Shown: in pieces, positions 1-6,320 of the stretch
Layout: the number at the start of each line of letters is the position of its first letter
Position numbering within the stretch: position 1 is the stretch's first letter
Origin: DASWVC01 sp036401335
Lineage (GTDB): Bacteria; Verrucomicrobiota; Verrucomicrobiia; Chthoniobacterales; JAFAMB01
Assembly (NCBI GenBank): GCA_036401335.1
Contig: DASWVC010000004.1
Location: forward strand, 1-8,684
DNA length: 8,684 nt
Direction of reading: 5' to 3'
Program-made: the position numbers and the translations under genes
Notes under the pieces: model-generated
Databases searched by the model: none
What the model was told of the DNA's origin: nothing
Seen by the model: only the letters and a program-made list of their open reading frames with translations

Positions 1-1
1 A

Positions 2-808
2 GTTTTCTTCTTCGTTTCGCGAGAACTTAGTACTGACCAGAAACACTCCCTCATGGCGGTGCAGCACACGCACCTCGAACGTGCCCAGGTGAACAACCTG
101 TACCGCCTGCTCAGTCTCGCCGAAAGTGCTCAACGCGGTTACCTCCTCGCACGGGAGGAGCGGTACCTGGTGCCATTCCGCTTTGCTCGTATCCAGGTGC
201 TTTTTAGCATGCCTTATCTTCAGCGGCTGACGCGTGACAACCCGTCGCTGTGGCAACGATCGGTGCACGTACAGACGCTGATGCATGACGTTTTCACAGA
301 AATGCAGCAAGGGATCGACCTCGTGCGAACCGGGAATCCAGCAGCGGCGCTGCGGCTGTTGACCCGGGAGGATGGTCCGCGGCAGATGCAGGTGCTGGCT
401 GGTGAACTTCAGGCCATGAACGACGAAGAAGGCCAGCAGCTGCAGGAACGTCGGATTGCAGCTGAGGAAAAGCTGTTTATTCGGGAAAACATTTCTATCG
501 TCCTGCTGTTCTTATCGGCTGGGGTGGCGGCCGGTGCTGGCGTGCTGCTCTTGAGGATCCAGCAACTGCAGAGCATCATTACCATTTGTGCATGGACACA
601 ACGCGTGAACTACAATGGCCGATGGATGCGCATGGAGGAGTTTCTGTGGGAACGGTTTCGGGTAAAGGTGTCGCACGGAATTTCGGAGGAGGCTTTCACC
701 GGCGTCATGGGAATCCTTGGTAAAAATCTGACGGTTTCCGATCACCGGGATCAGCGGCCGACGGAAATCGCGGATGCCGAAGGACGTCAAACCACCCGTT
801 GGAGTTAA
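2..808 (+). CDS. CHASE3-domain membrane sensor protein with short degenerate Cys-module tail (5' end outside window)
   Basis: Probable inner-membrane sensor with an extracytoplasmic CHASE3 domain. The frame has no stop back to the left edge. The residues encoded before the ATG at 53 (VFFFVSRELST...) look like the end of an N-terminal membrane helix, as expected just before CHASE3, so the real start is probably upstream and ATG 53 is internal. Counting that Met as 1: CHASE3-like region about 5-140, with HTHLERA (5-11), the hallmark AESAQRGYLL (23-32) and a following ERYLVPF; a membrane helix about 147-168; then a short cytoplasmic tail. Residues 177-210 (ITICAWTQR...GRW...SHGI) match the spacing of the ICxWCK...W...SHGICPxC module found at the ends of some PAS/GAF signalling proteins, but only the first Cys remains. 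No histidine kinase, GGDEF or methyl-accepting domain is present. The TraB-family lipoprotein gene starts 3 nt after the stop, so the two are likely co-transcribed. Ligand and output are unknown. CHASE3 assignment is confident; function is not. Confidence 0.75.
   Translation, partial: VFFFVSRELSTDQKHSLMAVQHTHLERAQVNNLYRLLSLAESAQRGYLLAREERYLVPFRFARIQVLFSMPYLQRLTRDNPSLWQRSVHVQTLMHDVFTEMQQGIDLVRTGNPAAALRLLTREDGPRQMQVLAGELQAMNDEEGQQLQERRIAAEEKLFIRENISIVLLFLSAGVAAGAGVLLLRIQQLQSIITICAWTQRVNYNGRWMRMEEFLWERFRVKVSHGISEEAFTGVMGILGKNLTVSDHRDQRPTEIADAEGRQTTRWS
801..804 (+). promoter_or_regulatory. Ribosome binding site GGAG deciding the GTG start of the TraB-family gene
   Basis: GGAG lies 7 nt upstream of the GTG at 812 and overlaps the last codons of the preceding CHASE3 gene. 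It supports GTG 812 as the start, which also gives an intact lipoprotein signal peptide, and suggests coupled translation of the two genes. Confidence 0.6.
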
Positions 809-811
809 CTG

Positions 812-1702
812 GTGCGACGCCGCTGCGCGCTTGCCGTCCTGGTTGCCGGCTTAAGCTGGGCATTAAATGGCTGTGCGGACAGCTCGTCCTTGCTCTCTGG
901 TCACAGCACGCTGTGGCGGGTGGAAGGGGAGCACAACGCAGTTTACCTGCTCGGCTCCATCCATGTTCTCCCACCCAGTGCCTACCCTTTTAAATCCTCG
1001 CTGCAAAGGGCCTTCAAGGCTTCCGCCCGGATTGCTTTCGAGGTCGATCTTTCGGCGTCAACCTCTCATGATGTAACAAGGGAATTCAAGCGGTCCGGGT
1101 GGTACCCGTCGGGTGACACCCTCTCCCGTCACGTTTCTCCGGACACTGAATTGCTTCTTAAGCGGGTCCTGCCGGCTCTGGGTACGTCATGGGAACGCGT
1201 GCAGCGCCTTCGCCCGTGGTTTCTGGCTGAACTGGTCAGTTCGCGTTACCTGCAGTCCGCCGGCTTCCGGGATGACCTTGGGGTGGACGAATATTTTTAC
1301 CGCAAAGCCCAGGCAGAAGGCAAACCGGTGCAAGGCCTCGAAACGCTGCGCGACCAGGCGCAAATCCTTACCGGCTTCACGGACCGGGACAGCGAAGAAT
1401 ACCTGCGGTCCACCCTGACGGAATTACCCGCTTCTTTGGCGATGCTCCAGGTGCTTGTGCTCGCCTGGCAGAACGGACAGATTGGCCTGCTCGACCGCCT
1501 TTTGAACCAGAACGAACGCGCGGACCCGACGGCGTTCCGGATGATGTTTTCCGACCGCAACGCCAAGTGGCTGCCAATCTTGGAAGGGTTTACCCACGCC
1601 GAGAAGAACGTCATGGTCATCGTCGGCGCAGGCCATCTGGTGGGTGAGGAAGGTCTGGTCCAAGCGTTGCGCCGGCATGGGTACAAAGTCCGGCAGCTTT
1701 AA
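812..1702 (+). CDS. TraB/GumN-family (TIKI-like) putative lipoprotein
   Basis: A 296-residue protein of the TraB/PrgY/GumN family, whose eukaryotic Tiki members are metal-dependent proteases; bacterial members are poorly characterised. The N-terminus is a lipoprotein signal peptide: basic MRRR, a hydrophobic stretch, then lipobox LNGC with Cys21, so the mature protein is probably a membrane-anchored lipoprotein facing the periplasm. Family marks in order are LLGSIHVL (46-53, the first GxxH motif), FEVDL (76-80, conserved acidic residue), GVDEYF (157-162) followed by GKPVQGLET, and VGAGHLVGE near the C-terminus (271-279, second GxxH motif). The length is usual for single-domain bacterial members. 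The start is GTG with GGAG 7 nt upstream. It follows the CHASE3 gene by 3 nt and converges on pyruvate kinase 9 nt downstream. Proteolytic activity is inferred from family only; the two His motifs and the acidic residue are intact. Confidence 0.88.
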   Translation: MRRRCALAVLVAGLSWALNGCADSSSLLSGHSTLWRVEGEHNAVYLLGSIHVLPPSAYPFKSSLQRAFKASARIAFEVDLSASTSHDVTREFKRSGWYPSGDTLSRHVSPDTELLLKRVLPALGTSWERVQRLRPWFLAELVSSRYLQSAGFRDDLGVDEYFYRKAQAEGKPVQGLETLRDQAQILTGFTDRDSEEYLRSTLTELPASLAMLQVLVLAWQNGQIGLLDRLLNQNERADPTAFRMMFSDRNAKWLPILEGFTHAEKNVMVIVGAGHLVGEEGLVQALRRHGYKVRQL

Positions 1703-1711
1703 AGGCAACGG

Positions 1712-3178
1712 TTATTCCCCAAAATTTCCCGCCTCAACCCTCAACGCGTCGGCGATTACTTCGATTTTCACCAGGTTCGTTTTGCCTGGCATGTTGTACG
1801 GAGTGCCGGCCGCGATGGTGAGCACGTCATCCGGTTTGGCTTTCAGCATTTCGATGGCTGCCTCGGCGCTCAGCTTGACCAGATGCGCCGTCCCGGTAAG
1901 GGGCGGCACCAACACGCTTTCGACTCCCCACGTGAGCGCCATGCGCCGGCAAATTTCTTCCCGGGAACAAAGGGCGATCACCGGCATTTTCGGCCGGTGG
2001 CAAGCTACCCGGCGGGGGGTCGTGCCGGACGTTGTGGCCGTGATGATGGCCCGAGCGGACACCGATTTCGCGATCAGCTGAGTGGCGTGGCCAACGGCCG
2101 CATCCAGGTCTGCGCTGTCCGTCAAGGCAATTGGTCCCGGTAATTCTCCATTCATCCAGGCTTGCTCGGTCCGCCGGGCAATGGTGGCCATGGTGGCAAC
2201 GGCTTCCGCCGGAAACTTGCCGACGGCCGATTCGGCTGAGAGCATCACGGCATCGGTCCCGTCCAGAATGGCGTTAGCCACGTCGGCCGCCTCCGCTCGC
2301 GTCGGTTTGTGAAACGTCGTCATCGATTCCAGCATCTGCGTTGCCGTGATGACGGGAACGCCCGCCCTCCGGCAACAGGCAATGATGCGTTTCTGGGCAA
2401 TCGGCACGTCCTCAAAACTCATTTCCAGGGCAAGGTCGCCGCGTGCCACCATGACGCCATAACTTTCTTTTGCGATGTTTTCGATGTCTTCCAGGGCGTT
2501 CTGACGTTCAATCTTGGCAACGACTGGAATGCTGGCCCCCCGTTCAGCCAACGCCTGTTTGAGCAGGCGCACGTCAGCCGAGGATTGCACGAAGGAAAGC
2601 GCCAGAAAATCAAACGCTTCGCTCACCGCAAAATCCAGATCCAGGTAATCCTTGGTTGTCAGTGAGGGCAGGGAAACCAGCCGGTTTTTCAGATTCACCC
2701 CTTTGTTGCTTTTCAACTCTCCACCCCGAATGACGTCGCACACGACCTCGTTGTTGGCGCGGATGTCAAGCACCTGCAGTTCCAGGTTGCCATCGTCGAG
2801 CAAGATCACCGTCCCGCGGGACACGTCGTGACAAAGTCCGCGAAAACTTACCGCAACTTTTTCCGGGGTGCCGATAACCGGTTCCGGGCTGAGCACGAGT
2901 TTGCTGCCCCGCTTGATCTCGATGGCGCCATTTTGCATTTCCCCCACCCGGATCCTGGGGCCCCGCAGGTCCCCCATGATTCCGACGAAAGCGCCCTCCT
3001 GGCTCGCCACTTTGCGCACCCGCTCGACCAACGGTCTGGCCTGCTCGGCCGGTCCATGCGAAAAGTTCAAACGCGCCACGTCCATCCCCGCCTCAATCAG
3101 CCGGCGAAGCATGTCTTCGCTGTTGCTCGCCGGACCGATCGTCGCCACAATCTTGGTTTTTTTTGCAGGTCGTGCCAT
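1712..3178 (-). CDS. pyk: Pyruvate kinase
   Basis: Converts phosphoenolpyruvate and ADP to pyruvate and ATP, the last step of glycolysis, in the cytoplasm. From the ATG at 3178 it is 488 residues, normal for the family. Motifs in order: KIVATIGPAS at the N-terminus, MDVARLNFSHG (PEP and K+ binding), GDLRGPRIRVG, the catalytic-lysine segment VVAKIERQNAL, the signature MVARGDLALE, ITATQMLESM, KPTRAEAADVANAILDGTDAVMLSAES, and a C-terminal allosteric-type domain with TSGTTPRRVACHRP. Two near-invariant glycines differ: GDLG is GDLA and LSGE is LSAE. A TTG at 3214 would add 12 residues and has AGAGGG 11 nt upstream, whereas ATG 3178 has no clear ribosome binding site. I prefer 3178 because family homology begins right after it. 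The gene appears to be a single transcription unit, with repeats upstream and a convergent neighbour downstream. Confidence 0.95.
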   Translation of the reverse strand: MARPAKKTKIVATIGPASNSEDMLRRLIEAGMDVARLNFSHGPAEQARPLVERVRKVASQEGAFVGIMGDLRGPRIRVGEMQNGAIEIKRGSKLVLSPEPVIGTPEKVAVSFRGLCHDVSRGTVILLDDGNLELQVLDIRANNEVVCDVIRGGELKSNKGVNLKNRLVSLPSLTTKDYLDLDFAVSEAFDFLALSFVQSSADVRLLKQALAERGASIPVVAKIERQNALEDIENIAKESYGVMVARGDLALEMSFEDVPIAQKRIIACCRRAGVPVITATQMLESMTTFHKPTRAEAADVANAILDGTDAVMLSAESAVGKFPAEAVATMATIARRTEQAWMNGELPGPIALTDSADLDAAVGHATQLIAKSVSARAIITATTSGTTPRRVACHRPKMPVIALCSREEICRRMALTWGVESVLVPPLTGTAHLVKLSAEAAIEMLKAKPDDVLTIAAGTPYNMPGKTNLVKIEVIADALRVEAGNFGE

Positions 3179-3240
3179 CAACGCCAAACTGGCGCAGGGT
3201 TGGGGTGCCGACAAGAACGAACGAACCCTCTAAGCAAAGC

Positions 3241-3421
3241 AAATGCCACGAATCGAAGAATGCCACGAATGCTTGCAACCTCAGGTCCGTTGCACTTCTG
3301 AAATGCCATGAATCAAAGAGTGGCGGAAGGCCACAAATGGATTCGGCGTAATTTAATTACGCGGCCTTCCTGCTGCCATCCCTTGATTTTTTGATTCTTT
3401 GACTCGTGGCATTCTTCGATT
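3241..3421. repeat. Intergenic cluster of a 12-nt repeat in direct and inverted copies
   Basis: AATGCCACGAAT occurs exactly at 3242-3253 and 3259-3270, with one mismatch at 3302-3313, and inverted with one mismatch at 3402-3413. The longer segment 3251-3270 matches the reverse complement of 3402-3421 at 19 of 20 positions, so the block could fold as a long stem ending right at the stop codon of the ACT-domain gene. Segments 3241-3260 and 3301-3320 also match each other at 17 of 20. I see no open frame of note. Role unknown: a dispersed genomic repeat, a transcription barrier between the ACT gene and pyk, or the remnant of a small non-autonomous element are all possible. Confidence 0.7.
3325..3370. 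repeat. Nested palindrome inside the repeat cluster
   Basis: GGAAGGCC (3325-3332) pairs with GGCCTTCC (3363-3370). Inside lies a perfect palindrome at 3346-3362 with 8-bp arms GCGTAATT/AATTACGC around one T. In RNA from the minus strand this would form a hairpin after the ACT-domain gene. No U-run follows directly, so a classical intrinsic terminator is not shown. The AT-rich inner palindrome could equally be a protein binding site. Confidence 0.55.
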
Positions 3422-3811
3422 TCAGTCCTGCACCTGGCACCCGATAAAGCGCAATGCCCGAATGGCCGCATCCAGTTGGTCCTGCCTTACGAGCACATAA
3501 TCCGTCTCGTAGGTCCCGACCGGCAGGATGCCGATGCCCGCCTGCGCCAATGGGCCCGCAACCGATACCAGCAGTCCCACGAGGTCCAGGTCGAAAGATC
3601 CTTCAAGCTTCAGGGCCCGCCAATTGCGGCTGACCTTTGCCTCCGCCGGCACATACTCCTGGGGGCAGATCACTGTAAGCTCTTCGCGGGTTCGGGTTAC
3701 CGATACAAAGGTGCCTCCCTCAACCCACGCCGGCACAGGGGCGTCTGCCTCCAGGCGGCAAATGGACAAATGTTCCGGTAACACGGAAATCGTGAGGTGA
3801 GGTTTCGCCAT
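3422..3811 (-). CDS. Small CASTOR-type ACT-domain protein
   Basis: A 129-residue protein from the ATG at 3811 of the bacterial family with a ferredoxin-like N-terminal half and a C-terminal CASTOR/aspartokinase-like ACT domain. ACT domains bind small ligands, often amino acids, and act as allosteric sensors; the ligand here is unknown. Residues 4-50 (KPHLTISVLPEHLSICRL...ELTVICP) form the first half, with the typical TxxELTVICP strand. Residues about 64-126 form the ACT domain, with LVGLLVSVAGPLAQAGIGI and the characteristic GTYETDYVLV followed by a helix LDAAIRAL. The frame extends upstream to a TTG at 3871, but family similarity starts at MAKPHLT, so I use ATG 3811; neither start has a clear ribosome binding site. 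It lies about 107 nt after the MFS gene on the same strand and may be co-transcribed. The stop codon abuts the repeat cluster. Confidence 0.85.
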   Translation of the reverse strand: MAKPHLTISVLPEHLSICRLEADAPVPAWVEGGTFVSVTRTREELTVICPQEYVPAEAKVSRNWRALKLEGSFDLDLVGLLVSVAGPLAQAGIGILPVGTYETDYVLVRQDQLDAAIRALRFIGCQVQD

Positions 3812-3918
3812 AAAACAGGCCGCACGGTCCGGCGGGGATGTAAAAAGTCGCCCAATCTCGAAAATCGGCAACTGGCATTTGCAACACGCAGGAACGGGTG
3901 CGGCATCGGCCTGCGGTT

Positions 3919-5157
3919 TTACGGGGCAGGAGGACGGGACGGCTCAACCAAACGGTCCCGGTCGCGCAACGCCGGGAACCATCGACGCCAAAGCAGCACC
4001 ACCGCCAGCGTGCCGAGACCGCCGAGAACCACGGATGGGACAACACCAACCAGCGCGGCCAACGTGCCGGATTCAAACTCGCCCAGTTCATTGGATGCCC
4101 CGATGAACACGGAATTTACCGCGGCAACCCGGCCGCGCATGGCGTCCGGCGTGTCAGTTTGCACCAACGTTTGACGGATCACCACGCTTACCAGGTCGGA
4201 CGCGCCGAGTACAAAAAGAAAAGGCAAAGCCACCCAGAGCGAGGTGCTGACCCCAAAGCCGATGGTGGCCAACCCAAACACCGCCACCGCCTGAAACAGG
4301 CGCCTGCCCGTGCGCCGGGACAACGGACGGTGGGTGACGGCGGCTGCCATCAGCAACGCGCCGGCGGCAGGCATGCTGCGGAGCAAACCCAACGCCCATG
4401 GCCCGACCCGATAAACGTCATGCACATAGACCGGCAGCATCGCCGTTGCGCCGCCGAACAGGACCGCGAAGAGATCCAAACTGATCGCGCCCAGGATCAC
4501 TGGTCGGGCGCGAATGTAATGGATGCCGGCCACCAGGGCGGCCCAGGTCACGTCCGGCGGTTTCGCCTGCCGCGCAGGGCTTTCTATCTGCAGCAGGAGC
4601 ACGACACTTGCCGCAAAGAGGATCGTGACCGTGCCAAACACCACCGACCCGCCAAAGGCATAGAGGAAACCGCCAAGAGCCGGGCCCACAATGGCCGACA
4701 ACTGCCAGGCGGTTGAACTGAGGGCGACGGCATTTCCCAGCAGGGCCGGCGGTACCAGGTTGGGCAGCAGCGCCTGTGCCGCGGGGTTCGCAAAAGCCCG
4801 GGCGGTCCCGACCACGCCGACCTGAAGGTAAAGCGGCCAAAGAAGCTGGACGTTCCACCAGGAGAGCACGGCCAACGACAATGCGCCCAGCGCAATCGTG
4901 CCATAACAGGCCACCAGCACCAGACAACGGTCGGCGACGTCGGCCACGTGGCCGGTCACCAACGCCAATCCCACGCTGGGCACAAAGGCGAAAAGACCCA
5001 CCAGGCCAAGGGCAAACGGGTCGTGGGTCAGCGAGTAGACCAGCCACCCCACCGCCACCGTCTCCATCTGAAGCGCCAATCCGGACAGCAACCGGGCTGA
5101 CCAGAAACGCGCAAACGCAGGCGCACGAAAGGCGGCCAAACCCGACGGGCTTGTCAT
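3919..5157 (-). CDS. MFS transporter, EntS-like MFS_3 family
   Basis: A major facilitator superfamily permease of about 412 residues in the inner membrane, resembling the enterobactin-exporter/MFS_3 group, whose members mostly export small molecules with proton exchange. The chain is mostly hydrophobic segments consistent with about 12 helices. The N-terminal segment AFRAPAFARFWSARLLSGL is typical of the group. The loop between helices 2 and 3 carries GHVADVADR (about 69-77), a form of MFS motif A (GxLxDrxGR). Helix 5 carries GPALGGF (about 158-164), motif C of antiporters. The central loop is basic (HRPLSRRTGRR), and MRGRVAAVNSVF before helix 10 fits MFS_3. An in-frame GTG at 5172 would add five residues. 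The aldo/keto reductase stop is 52 nt upstream of ATG 5157 and the ACT gene follows, so a three-gene run is plausible. The substrate cannot be named from sequence. Confidence 0.87.
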   Translation of the reverse strand: MTSPSGLAAFRAPAFARFWSARLLSGLALQMETVAVGWLVYSLTHDPFALGLVGLFAFVPSVGLALVTGHVADVADRCLVLVACYGTIALGALSLAVLSWWNVQLLWPLYLQVGVVGTARAFANPAAQALLPNLVPPALLGNAVALSSTAWQLSAIVGPALGGFLYAFGGSVVFGTVTILFAASVVLLLQIESPARQAKPPDVTWAALVAGIHYIRARPVILGAISLDLFAVLFGGATAMLPVYVHDVYRVGPWALGLLRSMPAAGALLMAAAVTHRPLSRRTGRRLFQAVAVFGLATIGFGVSTSLWVALPFLFVLGASDLVSVVIRQTLVQTDTPDAMRGRVAAVNSVFIGASNELGEFESGTLAALVGVVPSVVLGGLGTLAVVLLWRRWFPALRDRDRLVEPSRPPAP

Positions 5158-5209
5158 GCGGAAGGACAGCACCCGCGCTGAAGAACTTTTCTGTCGGGCT
5201 CCGGGTTCT

Positions 5210-6217
5210 TCAGCTCTTTACCTCCCGAGCAGGCGGCGCCATAAACTCCGGGCCAACCGGGTCCCGAATCGTTTCTGCCAGAATCCGGTCAACTTCCTCA
5301 TAGTCCTCCGGGTGAAGTTGCCAGCCGATGGCTTGTTCGGCGGCGTGCAACTGCGCGGGATTCCGCGCACCCCAGAGCGCAATCATGCCCTCACCCCGAT
5401 CCAGGATCCATCGGATGGCGAACGCGAGCACGCTCCGCTGATGCCGCTCCTGCGCCAGCCGCTGCAATCGATCCACCGCCGCCAGGTACTGCGAACGGCG
5501 CGCCGGCTGGAATTTCGGGTCATCACGGCGCAGGTCATCACCCTTGAATTCCTGGTTAGAAGTAATTTTCCCCGAGAGTAATCCGCGGCAAATGGCGCCG
5601 TAAGCCAGCACCAGGAGCTTGTGCTCGAGGGCGTAAGGCAGGACGTCTTTCTCAATCTCCCGCTCAAAGATGTTGTAAGGTGGCTGGGTGCTGTCCAACG
5701 GGGCAACCTTCCGGAACGCATCCATCTGTTCCGGCGAATAATTGCTGACGCCCAGGGCGAGGATTTTACCGGACTGCTGTAGCTTCAGCAGCGCTGCGGC
5801 CGTTTCCTCAATCGGCACGAGCGGGTCCGGCCAATGCACCTGGTAAAGATCGATGCGGTCCGTGCGCAGGCGACGCAGCGAATCTTCAATCTCCTTTTCA
5901 ATCCGCCCGGCGGTGGAATTTCGGTAAACGTTCCCGTCTGCCCACTCCAGGCACACCGTTGTCGCGATCACCGTGCGGTCGCGGCGTCCGCCCTCCGCGA
6001 GGGCCTTGCCGACAATTTCCTCCGAATCACCAAACCCGTAGACCGGTGCGGTGTCGATTAGGTTGATGCCTTCATCAACCGCGAATTGAAGCGTCCGAAT
6101 TGCTTCTTTTTCGTCGGTGCCGCCCCAATTTCTTCCGCCGATGGCCCAGGTTCCCAACCCTATGCGTGAAATCGGGGTGGGGATCTTTTCGTGATTGATT
6201 GTGTCAGTTACCTTCAT
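5210..6217 (-). CDS. Aldo/keto reductase family protein, catalytic Lys replaced by Thr
   Basis: A 335-residue TIM-barrel protein of the aldo/keto reductase family, closest in pattern to the YhdN/general-stress group that reduces aldehydes or ketones with NADPH. Visible marks: RIGLGTWAIGG (18-28), LIDTAPVYGFGDSEEIVGKAL (53-73) with tetrad Asp55 and Tyr60, LYQVHWPDP (124-132) with tetrad His128, LGVSNYS in the middle of the barrel, and a C-terminal cofactor-type segment ALWGARNPAQLHAAEQA. The usual IATK strand reads IATT (84-87): Thr87, codon ACG at 5959-5957, stands where the tetrad lysine belongs, and Cys89 replaces a usual Gly. Everything else looks intact, so this may be an altered or inactive enzyme, or a single-base difference from AAG. 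Start ATG 6217 lacks a strong ribosome binding site. It is the first gene of a possible run with the MFS and ACT genes and is divergent from hisS across 103 nt. Confidence 0.92.
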   Translation of the reverse strand: MKVTDTINHEKIPTPISRIGLGTWAIGGRNWGGTDEKEAIRTLQFAVDEGINLIDTAPVYGFGDSEEIVGKALAEGGRRDRTVIATTVCLEWADGNVYRNSTAGRIEKEIEDSLRRLRTDRIDLYQVHWPDPLVPIEETAAALLKLQQSGKILALGVSNYSPEQMDAFRKVAPLDSTQPPYNIFEREIEKDVLPYALEHKLLVLAYGAICRGLLSGKITSNQEFKGDDLRRDDPKFQPARRSQYLAAVDRLQRLAQERHQRSVLAFAIRWILDRGEGMIALWGARNPAQLHAAEQAIGWQLHPEDYEEVDRILAETIRDPVGPEFMAPPAREVKS

Positions 6218-6295
6218 GATGTCTTGCGCAGCGTCGCGCTGTCAGCATCCCTGCGATAAGACCGGGAACCGGCGCCGTCAACGGTGGAGCTACCG

Positions 6296-6311
6296 CCTTG
6301 CAAAAACAAGG
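6296..6311 (+). promoter_or_regulatory. Small hairpin covering the putative hisS ribosome binding site
   Basis: CCTTG (6296-6300) can pair with CAAGG (6307-6311) across a six-base A-rich loop. The AAGG in the second arm is the only Shine-Dalgarno-like sequence before the ATG at 6321, nine nt away. A 5-bp stem is weak; a regulatory role is speculation. The rest of the 6218-6320 divergent gap shows no promoter I can defend. Confidence 0.2.
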
Positions 6312-6320
6312 TTGCAGTGC

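Noticed and set aside
560..808. Frameshift that removed a kinase domain from the CHASE3 protein
   Set aside because: The Cys-module-like tail continues in the same frame after the membrane helix, so no frameshift is needed; a deletion cannot be excluded.
3325..3370. Intrinsic terminator for the ACT-domain gene
   Set aside because: A stem is possible but no U-run follows on the minus strand, so I report it only as a palindrome.
3241..3421. Possible CRISPR array
   Set aside because: The repeat is only 12 nt, spacing is irregular, one copy is inverted, and no cas-like gene is near.
3898..4716. Long open frame on the plus strand opposite the MFS gene (272 codons)
   Set aside because: Its product is rich in Arg, Gln, His and Pro with no recognisable domain, and the opposite strand encodes a clear MFS permease; it is an antisense shadow of GC-rich codons.
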